Source of the DNA: Psychrobacter vallis
Lineage (GTDB): Bacteria > Pseudomonadota > Gammaproteobacteria > Pseudomonadales > Moraxellaceae
DNA: 64,000 nucleotides
Direction of reading: 5' to 3'
Assembly (NCBI RefSeq): GCF_904846715.1
Contig: NZ_CAJHBU010000016.1
Coordinates: 1 to 64,000 of the forward strand
Position 1 is the first letter of the stretch, and each line of letters begins with the position of its first letter. This document shows positions 34,598-44,851 of the stretch, piece after piece. Position numbers and translations under genes: made by a program. Under the pieces are notes generated by a model. The model was not told the origin of the DNA. It made no database searches and saw nothing but the letters and a program-made list of their open reading frames with translations.

Positions 34598-36325
34598 TTA
34601 AGCCGGCTTGTAGCTATCACGCAAGCTGACGATTTGGCTAAACACTGGCTTGTCGCTAGTATGATCTGCTGCATCAGAGATGAAATAACCTTCACGCTCA
34701 AACTGGAAGCGCGTGCCAGCATCTGCATTGACTAAAGATGGCTCGACCACTGCGTTTAGCTCAGTTAACGAGTTAGGGTTTAGCGCTTGATGCACATCAG
34801 CGACGCTACTTGGGTCTTCGACGCTAAATAGCTGCTCATACATGCGTACTATCGCAGGGATACCTTGGCTCGCCGATACCCAATGAATCACGCCTTTAAC
34901 CTTGCGGCCTTCAGGGTTGTTCCCCAAAGTAGCAGGATCAATTGTCGCTTTTAGCTCAACGACATTGCCGCTGTCATCAGTAATATGCTCAGTTACCGCC
35001 AACACATAAGTATTACGCAAACGAATTTCTGGCTTTTCTGGTGATAGACGCTTGTAGCCTGCTGGTGGTTCAATCTCGTAATCACCTTGATCGATATACA
35101 AAGTTTCGGTAAATGGAATCTCACGCTCGCCCATATCGACGTTTGGATGGTTCGGCTGAGTCAACCACAAGGTTTGCGCGGTATCATCAAAACGCGCATT
35201 GACGCTATCAGCTTTTTGGGACTCCCAGCTACTTACTGCTTCCGTAAAATTAGTAATGGTTACTTTTAATGGCTTTAATACTGCCATGCCGCGCCCAGTT
35301 GTCGTCTCTAACGACTGACGGACACTAAACTCTAATAAGCGAAAATCAACCACGCTATCTGCTTTGGTCACGCCCACACGCTCACAAAAATCACGTAAAC
35401 CTTCTGCTGTATAACCGCGGCGACGCATGCCAGCAACGGTCGGCATACGTGGATCATCCCAACCGCTGACGATACCCTCATCTACCAGCTGCTTGAGCTT
35501 ACGCTTGCTAGTCAATGTGTGATCAACATTTAAGCGGCTAAACTCATACTGATGCGGCGGCACGTCAAAGCCAATTTTTTCGATAACCCAGTCATAAAAT
35601 GGACGATGGTCTTCAAACTCAAGCGTACACAATGAATGAGTAATGCCTTCGATAGCATCAGAGAGGGGATGCGCAAAATCATACATCGGATAGACGCACC
35701 ATTTGTCACCCGTTTGATGGTGCGCTTGATGCATAACGCGGTAAATAACAGGATCACGCAGATTCATGTTTGGGCTGGCCATATCGATCTTGGCTCGCAA
35801 CACCGCTTTGCCTTCAGCGTATTTACCCGCTTTCATATCGTTAAAGAGCGCTAGATTTTCTGCGACACTGGCATCACGCTGCGGAGACGGCTTTCCTGCC
35901 TCATTAAACGAGCCACGGTTTTCTTTAATCTGCTCAGGCGTTTGCAAATCGACATACGCATCGCCTTGCTCAATCAACTGTATTGCCCATGCATGTAGCT
36001 GATCAAAATAACTTGAAGCATGGTAAGCCTCGCCTGCCCACTCAAAACCGAGCCATTTCACATCATTTTCAATATTATCAATGAAATCTTGCTTTTCTGC
36101 GGTTGGGTTGGTGTCATCAAAACGCAGATTACACACACCGCCGAATTCTTTTGCCACCCCAAAGTTTAGGCAGATAGACTTTACGTGACCTAAGTGCAAG
36201 TAACCATTAGGCTCAGGTGGAAAACGCGTTACAATTTGCTGGTATTTTTGCGCATTGACATCGTCACGAATGATATTACGAATAAAATCGTTTTTTTGTG
36301 CATTGTTGCTTGAGTGCTCACTCAT
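34598..36325 (-). CDS. glnS: Glutaminyl-tRNA synthetase
   Basis: Class I aminoacyl-tRNA synthetase charging tRNA-Gln. The 575-residue protein has the HIGH region RFPPEPNGYLHLGHVKSICL near residue 35-53, FDDTNPTAEKQDF, the anticodon/acceptor-linked YDFAHPLSDAIEGITHSLCT near 220, and the KMSKS-equivalent TLTSKRKLKQLV near 272. The C-terminal beta-barrel anticodon-binding domains occupy about 345-560. AGGAG lies 9 bases before the ATG. Direct Gln-tRNA charging indicates that this organism does not need the GatCAB route for Gln. Monocistronic with its own terminator. Confidence 0.97.
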   Translation of the reverse strand: MSEHSSNNAQKNDFIRNIIRDDVNAQKYQQIVTRFPPEPNGYLHLGHVKSICLNFGVAKEFGGVCNLRFDDTNPTAEKQDFIDNIENDVKWLGFEWAGEAYHASSYFDQLHAWAIQLIEQGDAYVDLQTPEQIKENRGSFNEAGKPSPQRDASVAENLALFNDMKAGKYAEGKAVLRAKIDMASPNMNLRDPVIYRVMHQAHHQTGDKWCVYPMYDFAHPLSDAIEGITHSLCTLEFEDHRPFYDWVIEKIGFDVPPHQYEFSRLNVDHTLTSKRKLKQLVDEGIVSGWDDPRMPTVAGMRRRGYTAEGLRDFCERVGVTKADSVVDFRLLEFSVRQSLETTTGRGMAVLKPLKVTITNFTEAVSSWESQKADSVNARFDDTAQTLWLTQPNHPNVDMGEREIPFTETLYIDQGDYEIEPPAGYKRLSPEKPEIRLRNTYVLAVTEHITDDSGNVVELKATIDPATLGNNPEGRKVKGVIHWVSASQGIPAIVRMYEQLFSVEDPSSVADVHQALNPNSLTELNAVVEPSLVNADAGTRFQFEREGYFISDAADHTSDKPVFSQIVSLRDSYKPA

Positions 36326-36607
36326 CGGGCATTGCTCCTAACGCAAATTGTCGGTTCATAATGCGTGCCATCACGCATCATAAAACATTCAAACTAAAGT
36401 ATGAAAATAGAACTAAGATAGTGCGATCGCATTATCAAAAATGGGTAAAGTTGCGTTATTCTATCAGCTTTTGCAAACGCATTAACAGCCTGATACATGA
36501 CATAGGATAAAAAAGCCGTTAGACTACCCATGACTTTTTATCAACCAACTTTTTATCAACCACTTAACAGCGTCGTTTTAGGCGCTGCAATTAAAAAGGA
36601 ACATCAC

Positions 36608-37123
36608 ATGGTAGACATGCCACCAGTAGTAGAGCTTAACACCAATATGGGTGCAATCGTTATCGAACTTAACGAAGAAAAAGCCCCAAAAACCGTAGAG
36701 AACTTTTTGAACTACGTAAAATCTGGTCAATATGACGGTACGATTTTCCATCGCATCATTGACGGCTTTATGATTCAAGGCGGCGGAATGGACGCTGAGA
36801 TGAATGAAAAGCCAACCAATGCTCCAGTTGAGAACGAAGCTGACAACGGTCTAAAGAATGACAAAGGTACGATTGCTATGGCACGTACTCAAGATCCACA
36901 TTCAGCGACTAGCCAGTTTTTTATTAACGTAAAAGACAATGACTTCCTAAACCATTCTGGCAAAAACATGCAAGGTTGGGGTTACACCGTATTTGGTAAA
37001 GTCACTAGCGGTATGGACGTTATCGAAAAAATGCGCGGCGTACCAACGGGTCGTTTCGGTATGCATGCTGATGTACCAAAAGAGCCTGTTGTTATCACTT
37101 CAGCGACTATCGTTTCTGAATAA
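36608..37123 (+). CDS. ppiB: Peptidyl-prolyl cis-trans isomerase, cyclophilin type
   Basis: Cytoplasmic cyclophilin accelerating proline isomerisation. It has about 171 residues from the ATG at 36608, which has AAAAAGGA 7 bases upstream; the frame is open to 36530 but that extension is spurious. Motifs are [17 protein letters not shown] (catalytic Arg and Phe), [20 protein letters not shown], and [20 protein letters not shown] followed by [15 protein letters not shown]. No signal peptide, so PpiB rather than PpiA. lpxH follows 78 bases later on the same strand, a pairing seen in other gammaproteobacteria. Confidence 0.95.
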   Translation: MVDMPPVVELNTNMGAIVIELNEEKAPKTVENFLNYVKSGQYDGTIFHRIIDGFMIQGGGMDAEMNEKPTNAPVENEADNGLKNDKGTIAMARTQDPHSATSQFFINVKDNDFLNHSGKNMQGWGYTVFGKVTSGMDVIEKMRGVPTGRFGMHADVPKEPVVITSATIVSE

Positions 37124-37201
37124 TGGTAAATTAGTGAGCATTACTCAATAAAATTTATTAAGCGACGTTCACTATACTATAAGTCACAAGGACAAAAATA
37201 A

Positions 37202-38056
37202 ATGCAAAGTTTTACTCATTTAATCACGACCCGCCCTCATGAAGTGCGACAGGTATTGATTAGTGATTTGCATTTATCGCCGCAAGAGCCTGCCTTAGTG
37301 CAGGCTTTTTTGGCACTGCTCGATGATTGCCTTGCTCTTCCTGCACTCAAGCGTCTATACATCTTAGGCGATTGGTTCGAGGTATGGCTGGGTGATGATA
37401 TGTATCTATCCCTATTAAAAGAGAAAAGACTAGAAGATGAGCGTCAAGCGCATTGGCTAACACCGCTTATCGTTAAGTTAAAAAAACTGCGAGTCGCTGG
37501 CTGTGAGATTTTAGTCATGCATGGCAACCGTGATTTTTTATTAGGTCAGCCATTTTGTAATCTATTTGGCGGCGAGCTTATTTATGAGCCATATAACTTA
37601 ATTGTCGGTCAACAAAACTATCGTTTAGAGCACGGTGATGCACTATGTACTGATGATAAAAAGTATCAGTTTTTTCGTAAAATAATGCGCAACTCTCTAA
37701 CTCAGTGGTATTTACTGAATAAGCCACTAGAAAAACGCTTGGCTATTGCCGATAGAATGCGGCAAAAAAGCCAGAAAAACAATGCCAATAAAGCAGCGCA
37801 TATTATGGATGTGAATGATGTGGCGGTGCGTCAAGCAATCACTGCTAGCGATGCACTATTGCATGGACATACCCATCGTCCAGACATTCATCAAGCTACC
37901 ACTGATAAAAAACGCTACGTGCTTGGCGATTGGCGATTGCTCGATAAAAACAAACGTCAACCAAAAGTGAGTGCGGTAATTGGTGCGGTGACTGAAAACG
38001 ATGACGATGATGATGCGGAATTTAGTTTGGTTGAGTTTACTTGTAATATGATCTAA
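37202..38056 (+). CDS. lpxH: UDP-2,3-diacylglucosamine diphosphatase LpxH
   Basis: Mn-dependent hydrolase making lipid X in lipid A synthesis, at the inner-membrane surface. The 284-residue chain has the calcineurin-like motifs LISDLHLSPQEPALV, ILGDWFEVWLGDD, MHGNRDFLLGQ, the LEHGDALCTDDKKYQ block and LLHGHTHRPDIHQ. It is about 40 residues longer than E. coli LpxH: extra N-terminal residues and an acidic C-terminal tail with NDDDDDAEFSLVEF. AAGGA lies 9 bases before the ATG. Downstream of ppiB, convergent with orn. A shared bidirectional terminator follows. Confidence 0.94.
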   Translation: MQSFTHLITTRPHEVRQVLISDLHLSPQEPALVQAFLALLDDCLALPALKRLYILGDWFEVWLGDDMYLSLLKEKRLEDERQAHWLTPLIVKLKKLRVAGCEILVMHGNRDFLLGQPFCNLFGGELIYEPYNLIVGQQNYRLEHGDALCTDDKKYQFFRKIMRNSLTQWYLLNKPLEKRLAIADRMRQKSQKNNANKAAHIMDVNDVAVRQAITASDALLHGHTHRPDIHQATTDKKRYVLGDWRLLDKNKRQPKVSAVIGAVTENDDDDDAEFSLVEFTCNMI

Positions 38057-38072
38057 TGAAGCTTGTGTTATT

Positions 38073-38108
38073 AAAAAAGGGTCTGTCGCATACGCAACAG
38101 ACCCTTTT
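38073..38108. terminator. Bidirectional terminator between lpxH and orn
   Basis: AAAAGGGTCTGT / ACAGACCCTTTT, 12-bp perfect stem with 10-base loop, T-runs on both strands. Confidence 0.92.
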
Positions 38109-38130
38109 ATTTTTAATATAGAAGCTTACT

Positions 38131-38718
38131 TTAAGGCATTAATTGAAAGAAATGCTGACGATAATGCTTAAGTTCACGAATAGAATCACGAATGTCATCT
38201 AATGCTAAATGGCTGCCACCTTTTTCAAAGTTTCGCAAGATATCAGGACGCCAGCGGAAACACAGCTCCTTAATTGACGACACATCAAGATTGCGATAAT
38301 GAAAGAATTTTTCAAGTTCTGGCATTTGGCGCGCCATAAAACGGCGATCTTGACAGATTGAGTTGCCGCACATTGGCGACTTGCCACTATCGACCCATTT
38401 ATTCAAAAATTTGATGGTCTCAGCTTCGGCTTCAGCCAAGGTGACGGTACTACGGCGTACACGATCCACCAACCCTGACTGTCCATGCTGCTTGGTATTC
38501 CAATCATCCATTTTGTTTAACGTTTGATCCGATACTTTTATGGCAAACACCGGCCCTTCGGCAAGTACGTTCAAATCTTCATCAGTGACCACGGTAGCAA
38601 TCTCGATAATCTCATCAGTTAAGGTATCAAGTCCGGTCATTTCTAGGTCAATCCATATCAGCCCTTTTTTGCCTTGATTTTTGATTTTGATCTTGTTGGG
38701 ATGATCGCCGGTAGTCAT
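38131..38718 (-). CDS. orn: Oligoribonuclease
   Basis: 3'-5' exoribonuclease that finishes RNA decay by degrading di- to penta-ribonucleotides, and also pGpG. The 195-residue chain has the DEDDh exonuclease motifs: [20 protein letters not shown] (Exo I), [20 protein letters not shown] (Exo II), and [20 protein letters not shown] (Exo III with His and Asp). AGGAT lies 5-6 bases before the ATG. Divergent from rsgA across a repeat copy, as in the common orn/rsgA gene neighbourhood of gammaproteobacteria. Confidence 0.97.
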   Translation of the reverse strand: MTTGDHPNKIKIKNQGKKGLIWIDLEMTGLDTLTDEIIEIATVVTDEDLNVLAEGPVFAIKVSDQTLNKMDDWNTKQHGQSGLVDRVRRSTVTLAEAEAETIKFLNKWVDSGKSPMCGNSICQDRRFMARQMPELEKFFHYRNLDVSSIKELCFRWRPDILRNFEKGGSHLALDDIRDSIRELKHYRQHFFQLMP

Positions 38719-38758
38719 AAAATATCCTAATAATGGTTGAGCTGCTTTTATTTAAAAT

Positions 38759-38900
38759 TAACGATACTGAGTAAAGTAGATATATAAAATTATGATACGA
38801 GACTGGCACAAATTTTTCTTGCTTGCTGTGCCGTTGCAGACAGAGGCTACAAAAAATTTATCCCAGTCTCGCTGTATCCCTTTATATTGGCTTAGCTATA
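38759..38900 (+). repeat. Full copy of the ~145-bp palindromic repeat between orn and rsgA
   Basis: Core GAGACTGGCACAAATTTTTC and AAAAAATTTATCCCAGTCTC pair as a long imperfect stem around TTGCTTGCTGTGCCGTTGCA and GACAGAGGCTAC. The same core words recur at 14131 and 25285. It lies in the divergent promoter region of orn and rsgA. Confidence 0.85.
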
Positions 38901-39041
38901 TATTACTACGCACCTGCTTGCTTATCTTACTTTAAAAATCCAAATTATTACAAAACCACTGTCTGGTACAGACGCTTTAGGCTGTATGTTAGCAAATTTT
39001 CACGCTACACTTAGCAATATTTTTTTAATAGGTCAAAACCC

Positions 39042-40145
39042 ATGGCATTAATTCGGCAACGCAAGCTGACCAAACAACAGATTCGTCGCATCGACAAACA
39101 ACAGCTGGCAAGTCAAGACAGCATCGATGAGAGTTTGATGGATGGCGTGGTCATGGCGCATTATGGCAAGCAACTAGAAGTACAAGTCACCAGCTTACCA
39201 GCCGTCATACCGATGCAACCGGAGTTTGCGCCCGATGACCCTGAACCATTTTGGCAAACATTGGCACTGGGCGATATTTGGCGTTGTCATGTGCGTACCA
39301 ACTTGCCAATGCTGGCCGCTGGCGATCAAGTGCGCTGGAACGCCGACTCTAACACAGGTTTTGGCCGTATCGAATCAGTCAAACCGCGCACCTCTCTCAT
39401 TTCACGTCCAGATCGTTATCATAAGCTCAAACCTGTGGCTGCCAATGTCGATATTCTGGCTATTGTGTTTGCGCCGTTGCCTGCCGCTGCCCCCACCTTG
39501 ATCGATCGTTACTTGGTCGTTTGTCATCATGCTGGTGTAAAGCCGCTATTGGTACTCAATAAGACCGATCTGCTAGCACAAGAAAATGGCGTTGATACCA
39601 ACGAGCTGTTGGCACAATATGCTGCCCTTGGCTATGAGAGCGTGTTGACCTCGGTAGACTGTCCCGAAAATATCGCTGATAGTGATGAGCAAGAAGGTCT
39701 GGATGAGCTAAAACGCTATATAGACAAAAAGCTGGTTATCTTTGCTGGTCAGTCTGGCGTTGGCAAAAGCAGTTTAATCAATGCCCTATTGCCAGCATCT
39801 GGTCAAAGTGTGAATATCATTTCTGAGAACTCTAAGCTTGGTCAGCACACGACGACGACTAGCCGTTTGCTACCCTTCAATCCAGCCGATTTAACCCAAG
39901 GCGGCATCGTCGATACACCAGGTATTCGTGAGTATGGCATTTGGCATTTGACTCCTGATGATATTATCTCAGGCTTCGTTGAACTTGCGCCACTAGCAGG
40001 TGACTGCCAATTCCGCGACTGTCGCCATACTCATAACAGTAAAGGCTGCGCATTATGGCAAGCAGTTGCTGACGGTGAGGTATTGCAGCGCCGTGTTGAA
40101 AATCTCGTCATCCTAAGAGAAGAGGCTGATACTAAACCTTATTAA
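39042..40145 (+). CDS. rsgA: Ribosome small subunit-dependent GTPase RsgA
   Basis: Circularly permuted GTPase aiding late 30S maturation. The 367-residue chain has an N-terminal OB fold (about 30-120). The GTPase motifs are in permuted order: G4 LVLNKTDLLAQ near 171, G1 FAGQSGVGKSSLINALLP near 235, G2/G3 GQHTTTTSRLL and GGIVDTPGIREYG near 290. A C-terminal zinc site follows (CQFRDCRHTHNSKGCALWQA, near 322). The N-terminal Arg/Lys/Gln-rich segment is ordinary. Divergent from orn. Confidence 0.96.
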   Translation: MALIRQRKLTKQQIRRIDKQQLASQDSIDESLMDGVVMAHYGKQLEVQVTSLPAVIPMQPEFAPDDPEPFWQTLALGDIWRCHVRTNLPMLAAGDQVRWNADSNTGFGRIESVKPRTSLISRPDRYHKLKPVAANVDILAIVFAPLPAAAPTLIDRYLVVCHHAGVKPLLVLNKTDLLAQENGVDTNELLAQYAALGYESVLTSVDCPENIADSDEQEGLDELKRYIDKKLVIFAGQSGVGKSSLINALLPASGQSVNIISENSKLGQHTTTTSRLLPFNPADLTQGGIVDTPGIREYGIWHLTPDDIISGFVELAPLAGDCQFRDCRHTHNSKGCALWQAVADGEVLQRRVENLVILREEADTKPY

Positions 40146-40288
40146 GCACTGCCTTATTAACCGTTACGCACTAGGTTGACCATCGCACGTTTACTATGGG
40201 TGGTCTAATCGGTATAATAGCGCCTTGTTCAATATCGTTAGGCTGTTTTCTCAGGCTAACAGAACACTTATTTTTTTGGAGGTATGGT

Positions 40289-40744
40289 TTGGATCGTGCG
40301 CTGGAATTTGTGGGCAACCACCCGTTTTTATTTGGTATATTAGCCGTACTTGCCGTGCTATTTTTTACTATTGAAAACAAACGTAGTGGCAGAAAAATAT
40401 CACCTAATACCTTAGGTATGATGGTCAACTCGCAAAATGCGCAGCTTATCGATATTCGCGCCAAAAAGAAATTTGAATCAGGGTATATTCAAGGCAGCCG
40501 CAACATACCTTTCACTGAACTCAAAGACCGCATAGAAGAAATCCGTGCGATTGAACAGCCAGTGATTATCATCTGTGATATGGGCGTACAAGCAGGCGCT
40601 GCCATTCAAATGATTGGTAAAGACAGTGTTTATCGCTTGGAAGGCGGTATTGGTGGCTGGCAAGGGGCTGGCATGCCATTGGTTGGGTTAAAAGACACCA
40701 CGCCTAAAAAGAAAAGCAAAGCGAAACCGAGTCTGCACAAGTAA
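40289..40744 (+). CDS. Membrane-anchored rhodanese-like protein (YibN type), TTG start
   Basis: Single-domain rhodanese with an N-terminal membrane helix, about 151 residues. The frame is open from 40196, but the best initiation site is a TTG at 40289 with GGAGG exactly 6 bases upstream. This gives (M)DRALEFVGNHPFLFGILAV, with the transmembrane segment at residues 11-28. The rhodanese core has LIDIRAKKKFESGYIQGSRN and the active-site loop IIICDMGVQAGAAIQ with Cys near residue 95. The sequence matches YibN-like proteins, whose gene sits near grxC and secB in E. coli, and here too the next genes are grxC and secB. Sulfur-transfer activity is inferred from the Cys loop. Confidence 0.85.
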   Translation: MDRALEFVGNHPFLFGILAVLAVLFFTIENKRSGRKISPNTLGMMVNSQNAQLIDIRAKKKFESGYIQGSRNIPFTELKDRIEEIRAIEQPVIIICDMGVQAGAAIQMIGKDSVYRLEGGIGGWQGAGMPLVGLKDTTPKKKSKAKPSLHK

Positions 40745-40798
40745 TTCAACGCGATGTTAAGCCAATATTAATTGATGTCTGATTTATACTGGCGAACC

Positions 40799-40830
40799 AA
40801 AAGACACCTCTTTGTTAGGTGTCTTTTTTT
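40799..40830 (+). terminator. Terminator after the rhodanese gene
   Basis: AAAAGACACCT-ctttgtt-AGGTGTCTTTTTTT: strong stem and seven T residues. Confidence 0.9.
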
Positions 40831-41036
40831 GTGGGGCATTTATTACACTGTCAAACCTTTTATCGCTAAGCAACTTGAATTTACAACGCTTATCCCCACT
40901 TTAGTAGGAAGCATCATCAAATACACTTTCAATTTACTGGTTGGTAACGGATTATAATAATTTTTATTCAATGATTGCTTATAATACTCTTTATAATAAA
41001 ACGGTTACCTTCTACACCTATAAATAAGGATTTATC

Positions 41037-41300
41037 ATGACTGTATCTGTTAAAGTTTACACGACCCCTATCTGCCCATACTGCTCAAATGCCAAACAAC
41101 TGCTTAAAACCAAAGGCGTTGATTATGAAGAAATCGGCATGCATGACATGAGCAGCGAAGAGCGCCAAGCATTAATGAAAAAAACCAATAACTACCGCAC
41201 TGTGCCACAAATCTTTGTTGGTGAAACCTTTGTTGGCGGTTTTGACGAGCTTAACCAAATGAATCAACAAGGCAAACTAGACGAGCTATTGGCTGGTTAG
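41037..41300 (+). CDS. grxC: Glutaredoxin 3
   Basis: Small dithiol glutaredoxin, 87 residues, reducing protein disulfides and glutathione mixed disulfides in the cytoplasm. The active site is TTPICPYCSNAKQLL (Cys-Pro-Tyr-Cys). The TVPQIFVG cis-Pro motif and GGFDELNQMNQQGKLD follow. AAGGA lies about 8 bases before the ATG. It sits between the rhodanese gene and secB, the conserved yibN-grxC-secB order. Its own promoter probably lies in the 290-base gap after the terminator. Confidence 0.97.
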   Translation: MTVSVKVYTTPICPYCSNAKQLLKTKGVDYEEIGMHDMSSEERQALMKKTNNYRTVPQIFVGETFVGGFDELNQMNQQGKLDELLAG

Positions 41301-41468
41301 TCTGCTACCTTTTGTCTCTGTCTGTCTTTGCCTGTGCAATGATAGACAGCGATAAAGATAAAAGAGAGTAATAAGAACATCAAGATTTTGTTTCGATTTA
41401 TATTACAATGCATTTTTATTAAAATAACAGTTTTCCCAATCATTTGATTTAACTTTAGAGGAATTATC

Positions 41469-41921
41469 ATGGCTGAAGAACAAGCTCAACCACAGTTGGC
41501 ATTAGAACGCATTTATGTAAAAGACATGTCACTTGAAGTCCCAGGCGCTGGCGTATTCACCAAAGAGTGGAACCCAGAGCTTGATATCAACCTATCTAGC
41601 AACGCTGAAAAGCTGGATGATGAGCATTACCAAATCGTCTTAACCGTAAGTGTTACCGCTAAAAACGCTGACGAAGCGGCATTTATCGCTGAAGTTCATC
41701 AAGCAGGTATTTTTTTATTAAAAGACATTCCAGAAGATCAAATCGGTCAAATTCTAGGCGCATACTGCCCGAATGTATTGTTCCCATATGCTCGTGAAGT
41801 CATCAGCGACATCGTAACACGTGGTAGCTTCCCGCAATTGTTGCTAGCACCTGTTAATTTTGATCAAGCTTACGCGCAAAGTCAGCAACAAGCACAAGTT
41901 GATGCTCAAGGTAATGCATAA
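41469..41921 (+). CDS. secB: Protein-export chaperone SecB
   Basis: Tetrameric cytoplasmic chaperone keeping precursors unfolded for SecA. The 150-residue chain has the typical [18 protein letters not shown] start, [20 protein letters not shown], and [20 protein letters not shown] followed by [22 protein letters not shown] lies about 8 bases upstream of the ATG. Follows grxC by 168 bases. Confidence 0.98.
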   Translation: MAEEQAQPQLALERIYVKDMSLEVPGAGVFTKEWNPELDINLSSNAEKLDDEHYQIVLTVSVTAKNADEAAFIAEVHQAGIFLLKDIPEDQIGQILGAYCPNVLFPYAREVISDIVTRGSFPQLLLAPVNFDQAYAQSQQQAQVDAQGNA

Positions 41922-41957
41922 GCGTTAACTTGCTAAAGCGTCAGTATGGCTTTATTT

Positions 41958-41995
41958 AAAAACCGTTTATTTCATGAGAAGTAAACGGTTTTTTT
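41958..41995 (+). terminator. Terminator after secB
   Basis: AAAAACCGTTTA / TAAACGGTTTTT, 12-bp stem and T-run, 37 bases after the stop. Confidence 0.92.
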
Positions 41996-42062
41996 ATGTC
42001 GATTGCACCGCTTTCTTTAATGCAGTGAATGATAAGAGAGGTTTGTTTTTACCATAGAACAC

Positions 42063-42094
42063 AAAAAACCCCGACTATATAAAGCCGAGGTCTT
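42063..42094 (-). terminator. Terminator after adk
   Basis: On the minus strand ACCTCGGCTttataTAGTCGGGGT is followed by TTTTTTGTG; the stem has mismatches but a clear T-run. Confidence 0.7.
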
Positions 42095-42127
42095 AGTTTT
42101 ATAAGAACAGAGGGTTTATTAAAGCGA

Positions 42128-42829
<702 letters not shown>

Positions 42830-43004
42830 TTAGGGATTGGTTGTTTGCCAAGCTACCTTACCTTGTGACCTTGCAAACCTCAAGTATTTTCCTTATTGCT
42901 GTGCTAAGTTGCTATGACTTAGCTGTTCATACAAGGCTGTTGCGCGCTGCTGTATCTGGCAACAGCGCTCAAGGCTTAGGAGCTGATAGAGACGGATAAC
43001 CATA

Positions 43005-44285
43005 CTATGGAATTTGCTGATTGATTTCCACATTGACCTGATTTTGGTCAGCGTTAATTACAACAGGGTTACCTGACAGATCTCCCGACTCTGCGCTTGC
43101 AGTGCCACTATGGCTGATACGAGCAATAACTGCCAACTGGATTTTATCGGCTCGAGCAGACGCTAGAGTACGCTCAGGCATCATCGCATCAAGATCACTT
43201 AGGCTAATAACTGCTTCGCCTTGCTTAATAATGCTAATTGGTAAACGTTTGGCGGCAAATGGTGGGCCACCGTTCACATCACGTATTGCCACAAACAATA
43301 CATCATCGGCTTTTACTAATGGCAATAGACTGGCGTTAATCCTTACGGTCACCTCAACGCCTTCAGACGCTTGCTGCTGCTGAGCAGTCACATTGGCACT
43401 TAACTCATCTAAACTCGCCAATGCTTGTGAATGATCGCCAGGTTTCGCAGCAATACTGGCACGTAAGCGCTTGATCCAGCCTTGTGCTTGCTCAAAATTA
43501 TTACTGCGTGCCTCACCCATTGCCATGAGCATTTGCGCGCCTTCATGCTGTGGGTTCTTGGCCAAGACATCCTGTAGCACTCGGCGGCTACTGTCATCTA
43601 ACTGACCTTTATTAGCAAAGAAGCTAATCTGTGCATAGGTAGTCGCAATTTCTTCGTTATCCGGCGATAAACGATAGGCACGTGATAAGGCTTCTAGTGC
43701 CGAATCGGTCGCTTCTAACGATAAAAACAGCTCCGATAGACGCATCCAGCGATTGGGGTCATCGGCGTGACGATACACATTGGTCTGCATCGCACTAATC
43801 AGTTGCGTACCATCTTCGATCGCCCACGCTGGCGGCTGATCAATTTTGCCTGTCAATAAATCATCGGCAACTTGACCCACTTTGTCTTCGCTTGCCCAAA
43901 GCTCAAACACTGGTGTGCGATCACCAACCATCAGATACGCCATCGCCGTCAATACAGGTACCCAAACCATAATAATCAATCGACTTTTAATACCAGGCGT
44001 GACCATAGGCGTGACTTCACGCTGCGCATCTAAAAGCTGACGCTCAAGCTCAAGCTTTTGATTTTGGTAGTGACTGTCATCAATAGTGCCACTGTCTTTA
44101 TCCGTTTTTAGCTCTGCTAGACGCTCACGGAACACAGCAACATTGATATCTAATAGTTGATTGTCAACGGGTTTATGTTGCGAGCGCGAGGCTCGCAGCC
44201 ATGGCATGATAGTAATAACAGCAAGTATTAAAGCCACAAGTAAGCTTAGAGCAATAAATAAGCCAGCAGTAGAAAATAGGGTCAT
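43005..44285 (-). CDS. ccmI: c-type cytochrome biogenesis protein CcmI
   Basis: Membrane-anchored chaperone that presents apocytochrome c to the CcmF/H haem ligase. The 426-residue chain has two N-terminal transmembrane helices: about residues 5-30 (LFIALSLLVALILAVITI) and 100-120 (IIMVWVPVLTAMAYLMVG). A basic/acidic cytoplasmic loop (LDAQREV region) lies between them. A TPR-rich periplasmic part (about 165-290) has LSLEATDSALEALSRAYRLS and IATTYAQISFFA. A C-terminal beta domain with VRINASLLPLVKADDVLFVA resembles the CcmI/CcmH C-terminal domain. Overlaps ccmH by 4 bases (ATGA), so translationally coupled, and is last in ccmF-G-H-I. Confidence 0.9.
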   Translation of the reverse strand: MTLFSTAGLFIALSLLVALILAVITIMPWLRASRSQHKPVDNQLLDINVAVFRERLAELKTDKDSGTIDDSHYQNQKLELERQLLDAQREVTPMVTPGIKSRLIIMVWVPVLTAMAYLMVGDRTPVFELWASEDKVGQVADDLLTGKIDQPPAWAIEDGTQLISAMQTNVYRHADDPNRWMRLSELFLSLEATDSALEALSRAYRLSPDNEEIATTYAQISFFANKGQLDDSSRRVLQDVLAKNPQHEGAQMLMAMGEARSNNFEQAQGWIKRLRASIAAKPGDHSQALASLDELSANVTAQQQQASEGVEVTVRINASLLPLVKADDVLFVAIRDVNGGPPFAAKRLPISIIKQGEAVISLSDLDAMMPERTLASARADKIQLAVIARISHSGTASAESGDLSGNPVVINADQNQVNVEINQQIP

Positions 44286-44851
44286 TTTTTGTCCTCAAGG
44301 CTTGTGATTTCATGATCGTTTTTTTTGTCATTATCAGCGCGTGATAAGAGACGATCAAGTTCCGCTTGTTCGGCAACAGACAGGGCAGCAGTGTTATTGT
44401 CTACTTTTACCCCACTCTCACCACTGGCCACAAGCTGACGCCGTTTGCTTTGCCAAAACCATCCTATCAGCAAGACAATGAGCAGCAATGGTGGGAAAAA
44501 CCATAAAATCCACGTGGATGGACGCACAGGTGGCTTATAACTAATAAAGTCGCCATAACGCTCTTGCATATAAGCACGAATCTCGCCATCACTACGGCCA
44601 TCTTTTACCAAATCATAGGTTTTTTGCTTTAAATCTTGTGCAATTGGAGCATCAGATCCAGCTAGATTCTGATTTTGACATTTTGGGCAGCGCAGCTCTT
44701 CAATGAGACCACGATACTGAGCTTCTTGTTGTACAGAGTCAAAATCATAGACATCAATTGCAGCATAGCTTGCCGCACTTAATAGACAGGCCATAATTAA
44801 GCCTGCTAGCTGTATGGTAAAGGTCTTTATTTGATTGGCTATCATTGGCAC
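44282..44851 (-). CDS. ccmH: Cytochrome c-type biogenesis protein CcmH
   Basis: Periplasm-facing thiol reductase of the haem-ligation complex, reducing the CxxCH motif of apocytochromes. The 189-residue protein has a signal-anchor (LAGLIMACLLSAASYAAIDV), the redox motif EELRCPKCQNQNLAGSDAPI near residue 52, YMQERYGDFISYKPPVRPST, and a transmembrane helix WILWFFPPLLLIVLLIGWFW near 110-130. The C-terminal tail is charged and longer than in minimal CcmH. Overlaps ccmG by 10 bases and ccmI by 4. Confidence 0.95.
   Translation of the reverse strand: MPMIANQIKTFTIQLAGLIMACLLSAASYAAIDVYDFDSVQQEAQYRGLIEELRCPKCQNQNLAGSDAPIAQDLKQKTYDLVKDGRSDGEIRAYMQERYGDFISYKPPVRPSTWILWFFPPLLLIVLLIGWFWQSKRRQLVASGESGVKVDNNTAALSVAEQAELDRLLSRADNDKKNDHEITSLEDKK

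Noticed and set aside
36530-36607. Extended N-terminus of the cyclophilin
   Set aside because: Composition is unlike the family, and AAAAAGGA directly precedes the ATG at 36608, which matches the normal PpiB start.
40772-40957. Possible 61-residue protein between the rhodanese gene and grxC
   Set aside because: The frame starts before and runs through a strong terminator hairpin (40799-40830) and has no ribosome site or similarity I recognise.
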